Of a stretch of DNA of 6,968 bases, positions 6,542-6,968 are shown in pieces. The notes under the pieces are model-generated. The model was not told the DNA's origin and ran no database searches. It was given only the letters and a program-made list of their open reading frames with translations. Origin of the DNA: Acidobacteriota bacterium (GTDB taxonomy: Bacteria; Acidobacteriota; Vicinamibacteria; Vicinamibacterales; UBA2999); the NCBI GenBank assembly GCA_020851835.1, contig JADZBZ010000237.1, positions 1 to 6,968 of the forward strand. The letters are read 5' to 3'. The number at the start of each line of letters is the position of its first letter. The first letter of the stretch is position 1. The position numbers were made by a program, and so were the translations under genes.

Positions 6542-6968
6542 ATGACCGCGTATGTTCTGATTCTGTCGGCCGCCGGGATGCTGGTGAGCGCGTTTCTAAT
6601 GGTCGGCCAGAAGGCGCTGTTCACGACGATCCGCCTGTACGGGGCACAATCCCTGCTGCTGGGCGTCGTGGCTGCTACGATGGCGATCTCCGAGTCGCGC
6701 CAGGAGCTGTTGGTCACGGCGGCACTGACGGTGGTGCTCAAAACGTTTCTGATCCCCTGGTTCCTGATGCGGACAGTCGACCGCGTCGGGATCCACCGCG
6801 AGATCGAGCCGTTCCTGAACGTCCCCACCTCCTTGCTGATGTGCCTGGGGTTGACGGTCGTAGGCTACCGCGTCAGCTCCGGCTTCGAGGGGGGCACGCA
6901 GCAGGTGAGCCACCACGTGATCGGCGTGGCGCTGTCATTGTTGCTGATTGGGCTCTTCCTGATGGTGA
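6542..6968 (+). CDS. hyfE: HyfE-like (NuoK-type) membrane subunit, N-terminal part (cut by window end)
   Basis: The frame opens with ATG 6542, 10 nt after hyfC, with GAGG at 6530-6533 as ribosome binding site, and runs open to the end of the window: 142 complete codons and one extra base. HyfE proteins are about 215-220 residues, so roughly a third is missing. Hydrophobic segments are at about 3-22, 32-49, 56-76, 91-109 and 122-142. YGAQSLLLG (33-41) matches E. coli HyfE YACQSLVLV, and VVLKTFLIP (64-72) matches its FITKVLLVP, including Lys67; NuoK itself carries glutamates in these helices instead. The protein is expected to sit in the membrane arm beside HyfC. Position after hyfC agrees with Hyf, Ehr and the M. 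tuberculosis Rv0083-Rv0087 order. Short and hydrophobic, but the local matches and context make the call good. Confidence 0.85.
   Translation, partial: MTAYVLILSAAGMLVSAFLMVGQKALFTTIRLYGAQSLLLGVVAATMAISESRQELLVTAALTVVLKTFLIPWFLMRTVDRVGIHREIEPFLNVPTSLLMCLGLTVVGYRVSSGFEGGTQQVSHHVIGVALSLLLIGLFLMV

Overview
The window is GC-rich bacterial DNA with all recognisable genes on the + strand, frequent GTG starts and very tight gene spacing. The sequence alone does not fix the taxon. The style (high GC, many GTG starts, energy-converting-hydrogenase-like operon) would suit a soil or subsurface lineage such as Acidobacteriota, but that is a weak guess.

Left part (1-853): the last 43 codons of an FtsX/MacB-type ABC permease, followed after 1 nt by its ATPase. 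This is the tail of an ABC export operon and is probably unrelated to what follows.

Control region (854-1013): an AT-rich island in otherwise GC-rich DNA. It holds a TTGACA / TATATT promoter and a 20-nt inverted repeat (arms match 7 of 8) over the expected transcription start. Directly downstream is a 113-aa ArsR-family regulator with no cysteine. The simplest reading is an autoregulated repressor that controls the genes behind it.

Right part (1503-6968): a membrane-arm operon of the Hyf/Hyc/Ehr type (relatives of respiratory complex I). The order is hyfB-like copy 1 (679 aa), hyfB-like copy 2 (677 aa), hyfC-like (318 aa) and the start of hyfE-like, which is cut by the window end. Gaps are 2 nt, -4 nt and 10 nt, so this is one transcription unit. 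The HyfB proteins are NuoL/M-like ion-pumping subunits, HyfC is the NuoH-like anchor next to the peripheral arm, and HyfE is NuoK-like. The peripheral subunits (HyfF, HyfG, HyfI) would be expected downstream. Without them it cannot be said whether this is a true group 4 [NiFe] hydrogenase or formate hydrogenlyase, or an Ehr-type complex without a Ni-Fe site.

Most interesting points: (1) two diverged tandem HyfB pumps of almost equal length in place of the usual HyfB plus HyfD; (2) copy 2 has Thr where copy 1 has the central TM8 channel lysine, while the other key charged residues checked are kept in both; (3) an ArsR-hyf gene arrangement like Rv0081-Rv0087 of Mycobacterium tuberculosis; (4) a well-formed candidate operator; (5) a possible 27-residue single-helix membrane peptide between the regulator and hyfB.
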